Shown: positions 1 to 5,008, counted from the stretch's first letter. The stretch: 5,891 nt of DNA from UBA5070 sp039798065 (GCA_039798065.1 JBDKGS010000273.1:1-5891), one strand, 5' to 3'. Numbers and translations: made by a program. The notes: generated from the letters alone by a model not told the origin.

Positions 1-145
1 CCCCTAAACAGGCATCATTCCCCATTTGCTGGCTGGGGGGGTATTTCCCTGGCGCGAATCCGGGTCTGAATCCCTAAAGGCGTCGAGAGATTGCAACCGG
101 CGGTATCGAATCCCCGCAATGGCGCTGGGTTACGGATTTGGGCAC

Positions 146-172
146 AAAAAAAGGGCAGCCGCTAGGCCACCC
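146..172 (-). terminator. Intrinsic terminator of the first RRM protein gene
   Basis: Read on the minus strand this is an 8-bp stem with a 4-nt loop: GGGUGGCC, loop UAGC, GGCUGCCC. Two of the pairs are G-U wobbles. It is followed at once by seven T residues. It lies about 55 nt past the stop of the RRM gene at 226-675 and is the natural end of that transcript. The 3' arm (GGCTGCC) is shared with the terminator of the paralogous gene at 810-834, consistent with a common origin. Confidence 0.85.
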
Positions 173-182
173 CTCATTGTCA

Positions 183-203
183 TGAAGAGACAACGTCTCT
201 TCA
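183..203 (-). other. Stop-proximal hairpin in the 3' UTR of the first RRM gene
   Basis: A perfect 9-bp inverted repeat, TGAAGAGAC and GTCTCTTCA, separated by three bases, lies between the stop codon and the intrinsic terminator. No T tract follows it in the minus direction, so it is not itself a classic terminator. It could protect the mRNA 3' end or serve as a protein-binding site. The paralogous gene has a comparable 3-nt-loop hairpin in the same place (850-866). Confidence 0.6.
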
Positions 204-225
204 CAGCATTTCAGACCGACAGGTC

Positions 226-675
226 TTAGTAGCCGCCGCCCGAGCGTCCGCCACCGAAGCCGCCGCGGGATCCGCCGCCGCCGCCACCGAAGCCGCCGCG
301 ATCGCCGCCGCCGAAGCCGCCGCGCGATCCACCGCCGCCGCCGCCGAAGCCGCCGCGATCGCCGCCGCCGAAGCCGCCGCGCGATCCACCGCCGCCGAAG
401 CCGCCTTCGCGACGAGGAGGACGATCACCAGCTTCGCGCTGGGTCGCTTCGCTCACGCGGATGTTGCGTCCGTCAAGAACGGCGCCTTCCATCGACTCCA
501 TGGCCTTGCGACCTTCGGCGTCGTTTTCGAACGCAACGAAGCCGAAGCCCCGGCTGCGGCCGGTGTCACGATCCGACACGACGGTCGATTCAGTGACGGT
601 TCCGAAAGCTTCGAAAGCTTCCTTGAGGGTCTCTGCGGTCGTAGCCCAAGCCAGGCCACCTACGAACAACTTCAT
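226..675 (-). CDS. Glycine-rich RRM RNA-binding protein (copy 1, 149 aa)
   Basis: A small single-RRM RNA-binding protein of the type found in cyanobacteria and several other bacterial phyla, expected to bind single-stranded RNA in the cytoplasm. The RRM spans about residues 1-77. RNP2 is LFVGGL (residues 3-8) and RNP1 is RGFGFVAF (42-49), with the RNA-stacking aromatics F4, F44 and F46 intact. A basic linker follows (about 80-90), then a Gly/Arg/Phe tail (91-149) with five RGG motifs ending in GGGY. The ATG at 675 is preceded by AAAGG with 5-nt spacing. The gene stands alone between its own leader and terminator. Its RRM differs from copy 2 at only seven of 77 positions, so the pair arose by duplication. 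Such proteins are often linked to cold or stress responses; that role is inferred here, not shown. No gene symbol is assigned because naming differs between lineages. Confidence 0.93.
   Translation of the reverse strand: MKLFVGGLAWATTAETLKEAFEAFGTVTESTVVSDRDTGRSRGFGFVAFENDAEGRKAMESMEGAVLDGRNIRVSEATQREAGDRPPRREGGFGGGGSRGGFGGGDRGGFGGGGGGSRGGFGGGDRGGFGGGGGGSRGGFGGGRSGGGY
265..378 (-). repeat. Tandem 57-bp coding repeat (2 copies)
   Basis: Two adjacent 57-bp units (322-378 and 265-321) differ at three positions by my count. Each encodes the same 19 residues, GGFGGGDRGGFGGGGGGSR (residues 100-118 and 119-137). The repeat is in frame, so copy-number change would lengthen or shorten the RGG tail without breaking the gene. 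Confidence 0.85.
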
Positions 676-724
676 ACTTGCCTTTCACGAGACCCTTCTC
701 AACTGACTTGCCTCGAATGATCTC
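676..724 (-). promoter_or_regulatory. Conserved 5' leader of RRM gene copy 1, with RBS
   Basis: The 49 nt directly before the ATG match those before the paralog (1470-1518) at 46 positions. The leader contains the Shine-Dalgarno AAAGG (681-685) and, just before it, a small hairpin GAGA-AGGG-UCUC (689-700) identical in both copies. Outside this block the two upstream regions are unrelated, which marks it as a functional mRNA element, perhaps for autoregulation by the RRM proteins. That function is inference. Confidence 0.6.
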
Positions 725-727
725 GAA

Positions 728-746
728 TACACCATTCATTGGTGTA
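728..746. promoter_or_regulatory. Inverted repeat upstream of RRM gene copy 1
   Basis: A perfect 7-bp inverted repeat, TACACCA and TGGTGTA, with a 5-bp spacer. It lies just upstream of the conserved leader and downstream of a possible -10 box at 762-767. It could be an operator dimer site or an mRNA hairpin in the 5' UTR. It is absent from the region before copy 2. Confidence 0.45.
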
Positions 747-761
747 CTCCAGTGCAGGAAG

Positions 762-770
762 GTAATAGCA
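762..770 (-). promoter_or_regulatory. Possible extended -10 promoter of RRM gene copy 1
   Basis: On the minus strand TGCTATTAC reads as an extended -10 (TG-n-TATTAC, four of six matches to TATAAT). An A/T-rich stretch lies upstream and there is no good -35 box. It would start transcription near position 755 and give an 80-nt leader. It sits downstream of the copy 2 terminator, so copy 1 needs its own promoter somewhere in this gap. Confidence 0.3.
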
Positions 771-809
771 AATCTGGAATTGATCAGGTTTTCTTGTAAA
801 ACTTCAAAT

Positions 810-834
810 AAAAAAGGCAGCCGATTGGCTGCCT
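810..834 (-). terminator. Intrinsic terminator of the second RRM gene
   Basis: On the minus strand, AGGCAGCC, loop AATC, GGCTGCCT forms a perfect 8-bp stem that runs into a six-T tract (810-815). It lies about 30 nt past the stop codon at 867-869 and separates the two paralogous transcription units. Confidence 0.92.
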
Positions 835-849
835 CACTTCACAACAAGG

Positions 850-866
850 TTTCCGTGGAACGGAAA
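850..866 (-). other. Hairpin immediately after the stop codon of RRM gene copy 2
   Basis: A perfect 7-bp inverted repeat, TTTCCGT and ACGGAAA, with a 3-nt loop, directly abuts the TGA stop and precedes the intrinsic terminator. Position and loop size match the 183-203 hairpin of the paralog, although the stem sequence differs. Confidence 0.55.
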
Positions 867-1469
867 TCAGTCTTCGTAGCCGCCCGAGGAGCGTCCGCCA
901 CCGAAGCCGCCGCGCGAGCCGCCGCCGAAGCCGCCGCCTGCACCGCCACGCGAGCCGCCGCCGAATCCACCACGGGATCCGCCGCCTGCGCCGCCGCCGA
1001 AGCCGCCACGCGAGCCGCCGCCTGCACCGCCGCCGAATCCACCCGAGCGACCTGCGCCGCCGCCGAATCCACCACGGTCGCCGCCACCGAATCCGCCCGA
1101 ACGACCTGCGCCGCCGCCGAATCCGCCGCGATCACCGCCGCCGAATCCACCACGGGATCCGCCGCCGAATCCACCGCCTGCACCGCCGCCGAATCCACCT
1201 TCACGGCGGGGACGACGTTCGGAAGGATCGCGCTGGACAGCTTCGCTGACACGGATATTGCGACCGTCGACGACGGCGCCTTCCATGGCTTCGAGAGCCT
1301 TGCGTCCGTCGGCATCGTTTTCGAATGCGACGAAACCGAAGCCGCGGCTGCGGCCAGTTTCACGATCCGAGACAACGGTAGCCTCGGTCACGGTTCCGAA
1401 AGCGTCGAAAGCTTCCTTCAGGGTCTCAGCGGTTGTAGCCCAAGCCAGGCCACCCACGAACAACTTCAT
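867..1469 (-). CDS. Glycine-rich RRM RNA-binding protein (copy 2, 200 aa)
   Basis: Paralog of the neighbouring RRM protein, with a longer tail. The RRM covers about residues 1-77, with RNP2 LFVGGL at 3-8 and RNP1 RGFGFVAF at 42-49. A basic linker with RRPRRE (85-90) follows. The tail from 91 to 200 is almost entirely G, F, R, S, A and D, with seven RGG motifs and two RSGG variants, ending in GGYED. The tail contains two 18-residue and two 12-residue tandem repeats. The ATG at 1469 is preceded by AAAGGA with 4-nt spacing. Its product should bind RNA through the RRM, while the RGG tail could add nonspecific RNA or protein contacts or drive condensation; that last point is inferred from eukaryotic RGG proteins. 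It is separated by 127 bp from the carboxylase operon upstream, where I see no clear terminator, so some read-through is possible. Confidence 0.93.
   Translation of the reverse strand: MKLFVGGLAWATTAETLKEAFDAFGTVTEATVVSDRETGRSRGFGFVAFENDADGRKALEAMEGAVVDGRNIRVSEAVQRDPSERRPRREGGFGGGAGGGFGGGSRGGFGGGDRGGFGGGAGRSGGFGGGDRGGFGGGAGRSGGFGGGAGGGSRGGFGGGAGGGSRGGFGGGSRGGAGGGFGGGSRGGFGGGRSSGGYED
972..1151 (-). repeat. Tandem coding repeats in the RGG tail of copy 2
   Basis: Two 54-bp units (1098-1151 and 1044-1097) each encode GGFGGGDRGGFGGGAGRS (residues 107-124 and 125-142). They are followed by two 36-bp units (1008-1043 and 972-1007), each encoding GGFGGGAGGGSR (143-154 and 155-166). All units are in frame and begin with GGFGGG. 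The 57-bp repeats of copy 1 begin the same way but have a different length, so the tails have expanded separately since the duplication. Confidence 0.8.
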
Positions 1470-1518
1470 ACTTTCCTTTCACGAGACCCTTCTCTACTGA
1501 CTTGCTTCGAATGATCTC
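1470..1518 (-). promoter_or_regulatory. Conserved 5' leader of RRM gene copy 2, with RBS
   Basis: Counterpart of 676-724, with 46 of 49 identical positions. It includes the GAGA-AGGG-UCUC mini-hairpin and an AAAGGA Shine-Dalgarno at 1474-1479. Similarity ends sharply upstream of 1518. A TTGACG lies on the minus strand at 1573-1578, but I find no convincing -10 box at the right distance, so the promoter of this copy is not located. Confidence 0.6.
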
Positions 1519-1596
1519 AACTACGCCGATCTCGGGCGCACGAGGACAGAAGCAACTAATCCCCGTGCGATCCGTCAACGCCATTTCAAAATTTGG

Positions 1597-2055
1597 TCAG
1601 GCTTCCGGCGTGATCACGATCAAGGGTTCGTGATAGTGGACATGCTGCCCCGGCTGGATCTTCATCTCGGTGACAATTCCTGGCTTCGCGGCGCGCAGCG
1701 GGTTGCGCATCTTCATGGCTTCCAGCAAGCACACCACCTGGCCGTAGCTCACCTTGTCGCCCACCTTCACGTTGACTTCCACGATCACGCCCGGAATGGG
1801 AGCGATCACGGAGTTTTCGGTGCCGGGCAGCACGTCGGTCTTGCGAGGTTTCCAGACAGGAACCGGCACGCTCGCCGAATGCTTGGGGAAGGCGACCGGA
1901 GAGGGAGCGGCAACGGCGACAGGGGCCGCGACGACCTCGGCTTCGGGCCAGACTTCCATGCGTTCGCCATCGACCATCACCACCACGGGTTTGGCGGTCA
2001 GATCGCCGACCTGGACCTCGAAGGTCTTCCCTTCGACAGAAAGTTTCATCTTCAT
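1597..2055 (-). CDS. Biotin carboxyl carrier protein subunit of an acyl-CoA (de)carboxylase
   Basis: Carries CO2 on a covalently bound biotin between the carboxylase or decarboxylase partner and the carboxyltransferase encoded upstream in the same operon. A short N-terminal beta-rich segment (residues 1-38) is followed by an Ala/Pro/Val-rich flexible linker (about 41-70) and a biotinyl/lipoyl domain (about 80-152). The biotinylation motif EAMKM is at 112-116, so K115 is the expected biotin site. The length of 152 aa and the A/P linker resemble the gamma (MmdC-type) subunit of methylmalonyl-CoA decarboxylase more than fatty-acid AccB. The ATG at 2055 overlaps the stop of the 85-aa gene as ATGA and has GAGG 6 nt upstream, indicating translational coupling. 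A second in-frame ATG two codons later is a possible alternative start. Confidence 0.9.
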   Translation of the reverse strand: MKMKLSVEGKTFEVQVGDLTAKPVVVMVDGERMEVWPEAEVVAAPVAVAAPSPVAFPKHSASVPVPVWKPRKTDVLPGTENSVIAPIPGVIVEVNVKVGDKVSYGQVVCLLEAMKMRNPLRAAKPGIVTEMKIQPGQHVHYHEPLIVITPEA

Positions 2056-2309
2056 CGGTTACCTCGACCTTTGATGGTGCGTCCACGCGTCACGGCCTGC
2101 CAGGCAGTGAGTGGATTCGAATTGTCGGCGGCGGCAACAAGCGCCGGTTCCGCTTCGGCACGAGCACGAGCGACCGCCACGGCAGCGACTGCCACTTTGC
2201 GTCGGAGTTCTTTGTCCTTGCGGAATTGCTCGCCGGTCTCGCCTGCCAATTTGCGCAGCGCGGGCCGGACGATCTTTCCCGTCAGGAACTTGAGAGGATT
2301 GAGTTCCAT
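2052..2309 (-). CDS. Small basic protein of the carboxylase operon (85 aa), function unknown
   Basis: I do not recognise a family with confidence. The gene is well supported: its ATG has GGGGAG with 6-nt spacing, it starts 12 nt after the carboxyltransferase stop, and its TGA overlaps the start of the carrier protein as ATGA. The protein has a basic N-terminal half (about residues 1-40), an Ala/Val/Arg-rich predicted helix (about 38-60) and a short tail with NPLTAWQAVTRGR. There is no signal peptide and no membrane segment, because arginines and glutamates interrupt the Ala/Val stretch. Its place between carboxyltransferase and carrier is where small MmdD/OadG-type or epsilon-type subunits occur in related operons. 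The Ala-rich helix plus S/T-x-W-...-R tail loosely recalls the C-terminus of OadG-like proteins. A small accessory or assembly subunit of the complex is my inference. Confidence 0.8.
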   Translation of the reverse strand: MELNPLKFLTGKIVRPALRKLAGETGEQFRKDKELRRKVAVAAVAVARARAEAEPALVAAADNSNPLTAWQAVTRGRTIKGRGNR

Positions 2310-2321
2310 TGCGTACTCCCC

Positions 2322-3875
2322 TTAAACGGGCATGTTGCCGTGCTTGCGCGGCGGGGTCGGCGACGACTTGTCGCGCAGCGCGCGGAACGCTTCGATGACC
2401 TTCAAGCGAGTCTCCTTGGGCTCGATGATGTCGTCGATGTATCCGCTGGCCGCGGCGAAGTAGGGATTGTTGAAACGCTTGCGGTAGTCTTCCGCCAAAC
2501 GCTTCGCCTCGCCCACCTTGTCGATGGCGGCTTCGATCTGCTTCTTGAACAGGATGTTGACCGCGCCTTCGGCACCCATCACCGCGATCTCGGCGGAAGG
2601 CCAAGCGTAGGTGACGTCGGTGCCCAGGTACTTGGAGCTCATCACCACGTAGGCGCCACCGTAGGCCTTGCGGGTCACGATGGACACCTTGGGCACGGAG
2701 GCTTCCGCATACGCGTAGAGCACCTTCGCGCCGTGGCGGATGATGCCGCGATGCTCCTGGTCCACGCCAGGCAGGAATCCTGGGCTGTCGATCAGCGTGA
2801 GGATGGGGATGTTGAAGCAGTCGCAAGTGCGAACGAAACGACAGATCTTGTCTGCAGCGTCGATATCGACCACGCCGGCCATCACGGACGGTTCCTGTCC
2901 GACGATGCCCACGGGCTGGCCGCCCATGCGGGCGAGACCGGTGAGGGCGTTGCAGGCCCAGGTGGGCTGGAATTCGCGCCACGAACCTTCGTCCACGATC
3001 CGCTCGACCACTTCGTGCATCACGTACGGGGTCATGGGGTCGATGGGCACGATCGAGTTCAGCTCTTCGTCGGCACGCTCGATCGGATCGGCGGTGGGGA
3101 TGATGGGCGGATTCTCGATGTTGTTGGCCGGGAAGTAGCCCAGCAGGTCGCGGGTCATGGCCAACGCGTGTTCGTCGGACTCGGCCGCGAAGTGGCTGGT
3201 GCCCGAAATGCTCATGTGGGTTTCACAGCCGCCGAGGGTTTCCGCGTCCACGACTTCGCCCGTGACCGCCTTGATGACGTCGGGTCCGGTCAGGAACATG
3301 TACGAATGCCCCTTGACCATGATGATGACGTCGGTGATGGCCGGACTGTAGGCCGCGCCGCCGGCGCAGGGCCCGAGCATGACGGAAATCTGGGGGATGC
3401 AACCCGAATAGCGGGCGTTGCGACGGAAGATCTCGGCGTAGCCGCCCAAGCTCTTCACGCCTTCCTGGATACGTGCGCCGCCCGAATCGATGAGGCCGAC
3501 CAACGGTGCGCCGTTGCGCAGCGCCAGGTCCATCAGACGACAGATTTTGCGCGAGACCATGTCGGACATGGTGCCGCCGTAGACGGTGAAGTCCTGCGAG
3601 TAGACGTAGACGGGACGGCCGTCGATCTTGCCGTAGCCGGTGACCACGCCGTCGCCGGGGATGCGATCCATCGCGATGCCGAGTTCGTCGCCCTGGTGGG
3701 AAACGTACGGTTCGAGTTCGTGGTAGGTTCCCTTGTCGACCAAAAGGTCGATGCGCTCGCGAGCGGTCAGCTTGCCCTTGGCATGCTGGGCGTCCACACG
3801 CGCCTTGCCACCGCCTTGACGAACCTTCTCGCGCATGGCGCGAAGTTCGAGAATCCTGGGATCTTCCTGGGACAT
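2322..3875 (-). CDS. Carboxyltransferase subunit, propionyl-CoA carboxylase beta / methylmalonyl-CoA decarboxylase alpha (517 aa)
   Basis: Transfers the carboxyl group between biotin and propionyl-/methylmalonyl-CoA. It is a two-domain crotonase-fold enzyme of full family length. In the N-terminal half, SGGARIQEG (residues 131-139) and PCAGGAAYSPA (about 169-179) form the CoA-binding and oxyanion region. In the C-terminal half, SPGFLPG (364-370), RKAYGGAYVVM (402-412) and the AEIAVMGAEGAVN stretch (from 428) form the biotin-side pocket. The C-terminus has the typical PPRKHGNMPV. I start at the ATG at 3873-3875, giving MSQEDPR, because a perfect AAAGGAGG lies 4 nt upstream; the open frame extends to 4046, but that part is not family-like. 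The 85-aa protein and the biotin carrier follow in the operon. PccB and MmdA cannot be separated reliably by eye, and with no biotin carboxylase in view a decarboxylase or transcarboxylase role is at least as likely, so no symbol is given. Confidence 0.95.
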   Translation of the reverse strand: MSQEDPRILELRAMREKVRQGGGKARVDAQHAKGKLTARERIDLLVDKGTYHELEPYVSHQGDELGIAMDRIPGDGVVTGYGKIDGRPVYVYSQDFTVYGGTMSDMVSRKICRLMDLALRNGAPLVGLIDSGGARIQEGVKSLGGYAEIFRRNARYSGCIPQISVMLGPCAGGAAYSPAITDVIIMVKGHSYMFLTGPDVIKAVTGEVVDAETLGGCETHMSISGTSHFAAESDEHALAMTRDLLGYFPANNIENPPIIPTADPIERADEELNSIVPIDPMTPYVMHEVVERIVDEGSWREFQPTWACNALTGLARMGGQPVGIVGQEPSVMAGVVDIDAADKICRFVRTCDCFNIPILTLIDSPGFLPGVDQEHRGIIRHGAKVLYAYAEASVPKVSIVTRKAYGGAYVVMSSKYLGTDVTYAWPSAEIAVMGAEGAVNILFKKQIEAAIDKVGEAKRLAEDYRKRFNNPYFAAASGYIDDIIEPKETRLKVIEAFRALRDKSSPTPPRKHGNMPV

Positions 3876-3879
3876 GCTC

Positions 3880-3887
3880 CCTCCTTT
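3880..3887 (-). promoter_or_regulatory. Strong ribosome binding site of the carboxyltransferase gene
   Basis: AAAGGAGG on the minus strand, 4 nt before the ATG at 3873-3875. It fixes the start of the gene against a longer in-frame reading that begins at 4046, and predicts strong translation. Confidence 0.85.
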
Positions 3888-4046
3888 GGAATCAACGGAC
3901 GACGAAAAATGGGACAGGTCATGGTTGACCCGATCCTGGAGACACCACGGTTCCCGGGGGACGGATCGGCGAACATCTGTCGCCTGCCCATTGGGTCGCC
4001 TGTACATCGGACCAGCCAACCTAGAAATCGACTCCAATCGTGGCAA

Positions 4047-4068
4047 TTCTGGATCCCAAAGTCCAGAA
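4047..4068. promoter_or_regulatory. Inverted repeat in the 227-bp gap before the carboxylase operon
   Basis: A perfect 7-bp inverted repeat, TTCTGGA and TCCAGAA, with an 8-bp spacer. It lies 35 bp past the stop of the exported-protein gene and about 170 bp before the carboxyltransferase start. No T tract follows it on the minus strand, so it is a poor intrinsic terminator. It could be an operator, since a weak promoter-like pair (TTGCCA at 4041-4046, TAGGTT at 4018-4023, 17-bp spacer) lies just downstream. The rest of the gap (3888-4040) shows nothing further I can name. Confidence 0.3.
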
Positions 4069-4102
4069 CATTCCGACGACCAAAGCCCAAATCACGCTGG
4101 GA

Positions 4103-4672
4103 TTACTTCGGCGAGGCCTCTCCGGCCAAAAACGTGGCAACCCTCGAGGCAACCTCGGGAGACAGGACATCGAGCGCTTTGCGGACATCGGCCGACGAAG
4201 GCGGAAACTGCTCGGCACCCCAAGTCCCCACAAATCCCAGGGAAGTCTCTTTGCGGAACGAAAATCGGTCGACTTCCGGGGCCCCAGCCCCTGATTTGAA
4301 GACTTCCCCGCGGATCACCCATTCGCGACTCGCCCACAGCGGAAACCACTTGTAGCGCCGAAAATCGGGATTGGGCATATCGACACGCACCCAACCCACC
4401 ACTTCGCGTTTGGTCAGGGTTTTGAGTTTCGCCAAGTTGGACGGTGTTTTTTCACCGGTGGGCCATTCTCCCCGCTCGCGCAGTCGCGCCAAGGAATCCA
4501 ATGGGAAAAGATCGACCCCACGCGCCCGCAACGAATCGCGGAACACCGAGTCCAATCGCCCCGCAAGGCTAGGTGCAGCCAAGACGGGCTCGAATTGCAA
4601 CGGAGCGTTGGCGAGGGCAAACCACGCCAACACAAGCGCCAAAGTCAGCGGGAGGCCTCCACCAGTTCCCAA
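4103..4672 (-). CDS. Exported protein of unknown function
   Basis: No family recognised. The N-terminus is a hydrophobic segment (about residues 7-22) ending in ALANA, a plausible signal peptidase I site after residue 23. It lacks the usual positive charges, and there is no lipobox cysteine. The mature part has an amphipathic region (about 35-85) and then a W/R/K-rich beta-like stretch with GWVRV, KWFPLWASREW and IRGEVF (about 90-125). The gene overlaps the upstream HU gene by 28 nt, so the two are probably co-transcribed. The start is uncertain: TTG at 4672 gives the full signal segment but only a weak GGAA upstream. GGAGG at 4656-4660 would better serve CTG at 4648 or TTG at 4642, either of which shortens the signal segment. 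It ends with TAA at 4103-4105 and has no clear terminator. A periplasmic location is inferred. Confidence 0.7.
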   Translation of the reverse strand: MGTGGGLPLTLALVLAWFALANAPLQFEPVLAAPSLAGRLDSVFRDSLRARGVDLFPLDSLARLRERGEWPTGEKTPSNLAKLKTLTKREVVGWVRVDMPNPDFRRYKWFPLWASREWVIRGEVFKSGAGAPEVDRFSFRKETSLGFVGTWGAEQFPPSSADVRKALDVLSPEVASRVATFLAGEASPK

Positions 4673-4962
4673 TCGGGTTCCGGCGATTCCCCAAGACGCA
4701 ATTCCGAACTGAACTTGAACAATGGCACGGTGCGTTCGCCCAGCGGAACCAGCTCGCCCGTGCGGGGGTTGCGCGCGGGTCGCGGCTGACGCCGACGGGT
4801 GTGGAAGGTGCCGAAGTTGCGCATTTCGATGGTCTTGCCACTCTGGAGGTTCTCCCCCACCACGCGCAGAAACTCTTCCAGGACTTGTCGAGTCCGGGTT
4901 TGGGACGCTCCCGTCAGGAACGCCGCACGCTGCACAAGATCCTGTTTGGTCGCGTTGGCCAA
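4645..4962 (-). CDS. HU/IHF-family nucleoid DNA-binding protein
   Basis: A bacterial histone-like protein that binds and bends DNA as a dimer. The N-terminal two-helix dimerisation part covers about residues 4-40 (TKQDLVQRAAF... then VLEEFLRVVGENL). The beta arm starts at MRNFGTF (about 47-53) and runs through the basic RRRQPRPARNPRTGE (about 56-70), which contains the conserved RNP-x-TGE whose proline intercalates between base pairs in known HU/IHF structures. A non-canonical acidic tail of about 15 residues (from LGESPEP) extends beyond the usual HU end. Two consecutive TTG codons can start the gene. I choose the second (4962) because AGGGAGG is then 5 nt upstream, rather than 2 nt for the one at 4965. 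Its stop lies inside the start region of the exported-protein gene. Subtype (HU against IHF) is not clear by eye, so no symbol is given. Confidence 0.9.
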   Translation of the reverse strand: MANATKQDLVQRAAFLTGASQTRTRQVLEEFLRVVGENLQSGKTIEMRNFGTFHTRRRQPRPARNPRTGELVPLGERTVPLFKFSSELRLGESPEPDWELVEASR

Positions 4963-4995
4963 CAAAACCTCCCTGACACTAAAGGTTGTGGAATC

Positions 4996-5008
4996 TTATT
5001 CAGAATAA
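4996..5008. promoter_or_regulatory. 13-bp perfect palindrome overlapping the HU -10 region
   Basis: TTATTC and GAATAA around a central A. It covers the likely -10 box of the HU promoter on the minus strand (5002-5007), a typical place for a repressor site. Its outer bases (TTAT...ATAA) match those of the second palindrome at 5033-5047, whose centre is 38 bp away. Confidence 0.45.

Noticed and set aside
26..145. Possible tRNA or small gene at the left edge (repeated GAATCC, T-loop-like words)
   Set aside because: No acceptor, D or anticodon arms could be paired around the T-loop-like words on either strand, and the plus-strand open frame runs into the RRM terminator and lacks a ribosome binding site.
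222..420. CRISPR-like or satellite array suggested by repeated GCCGCCGAA units
   Set aside because: The repeats are in frame, have no unique spacers and encode the RGG tail of an RRM protein.
678..1514. Ala/Glu/Thr-rich open frames opposite and in other frames of the RRM-RGG genes
   Set aside because: They arise from reading GGC/GGT glycine repeats in other frames (GCC and GCG codons). The RRM frames have RNP1 and RNP2 motifs, ribosome binding sites and terminators; these do not.
1536..1578. Promoter for RRM copy 2 based on TTGACG at 1573-1578
   Set aside because: No acceptable -10 box lies at 16-18 bp, so only the -35-like word is present.
2059..2982. A 307-codon minus-strand open frame rich in Arg and His
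   Set aside because: It is an out-of-frame reading across the 3' part of the carboxyltransferase and the 85-aa gene, with no recognisable features.
3876..4046. N-terminal extension of the carboxyltransferase to 4046
   Set aside because: The added 57 residues are unlike the family, and a perfect AAAGGAGG sits just before the ATG at 3873-3875.
2226..4355. A 709-codon plus-strand open frame opposite the carboxyltransferase
   Set aside because: It is the antisense shadow of a clearly recognised family protein in G+C-rich DNA; its His/Asp/Gly/Val-rich translation resembles no protein and it has no ribosome binding site of its own.
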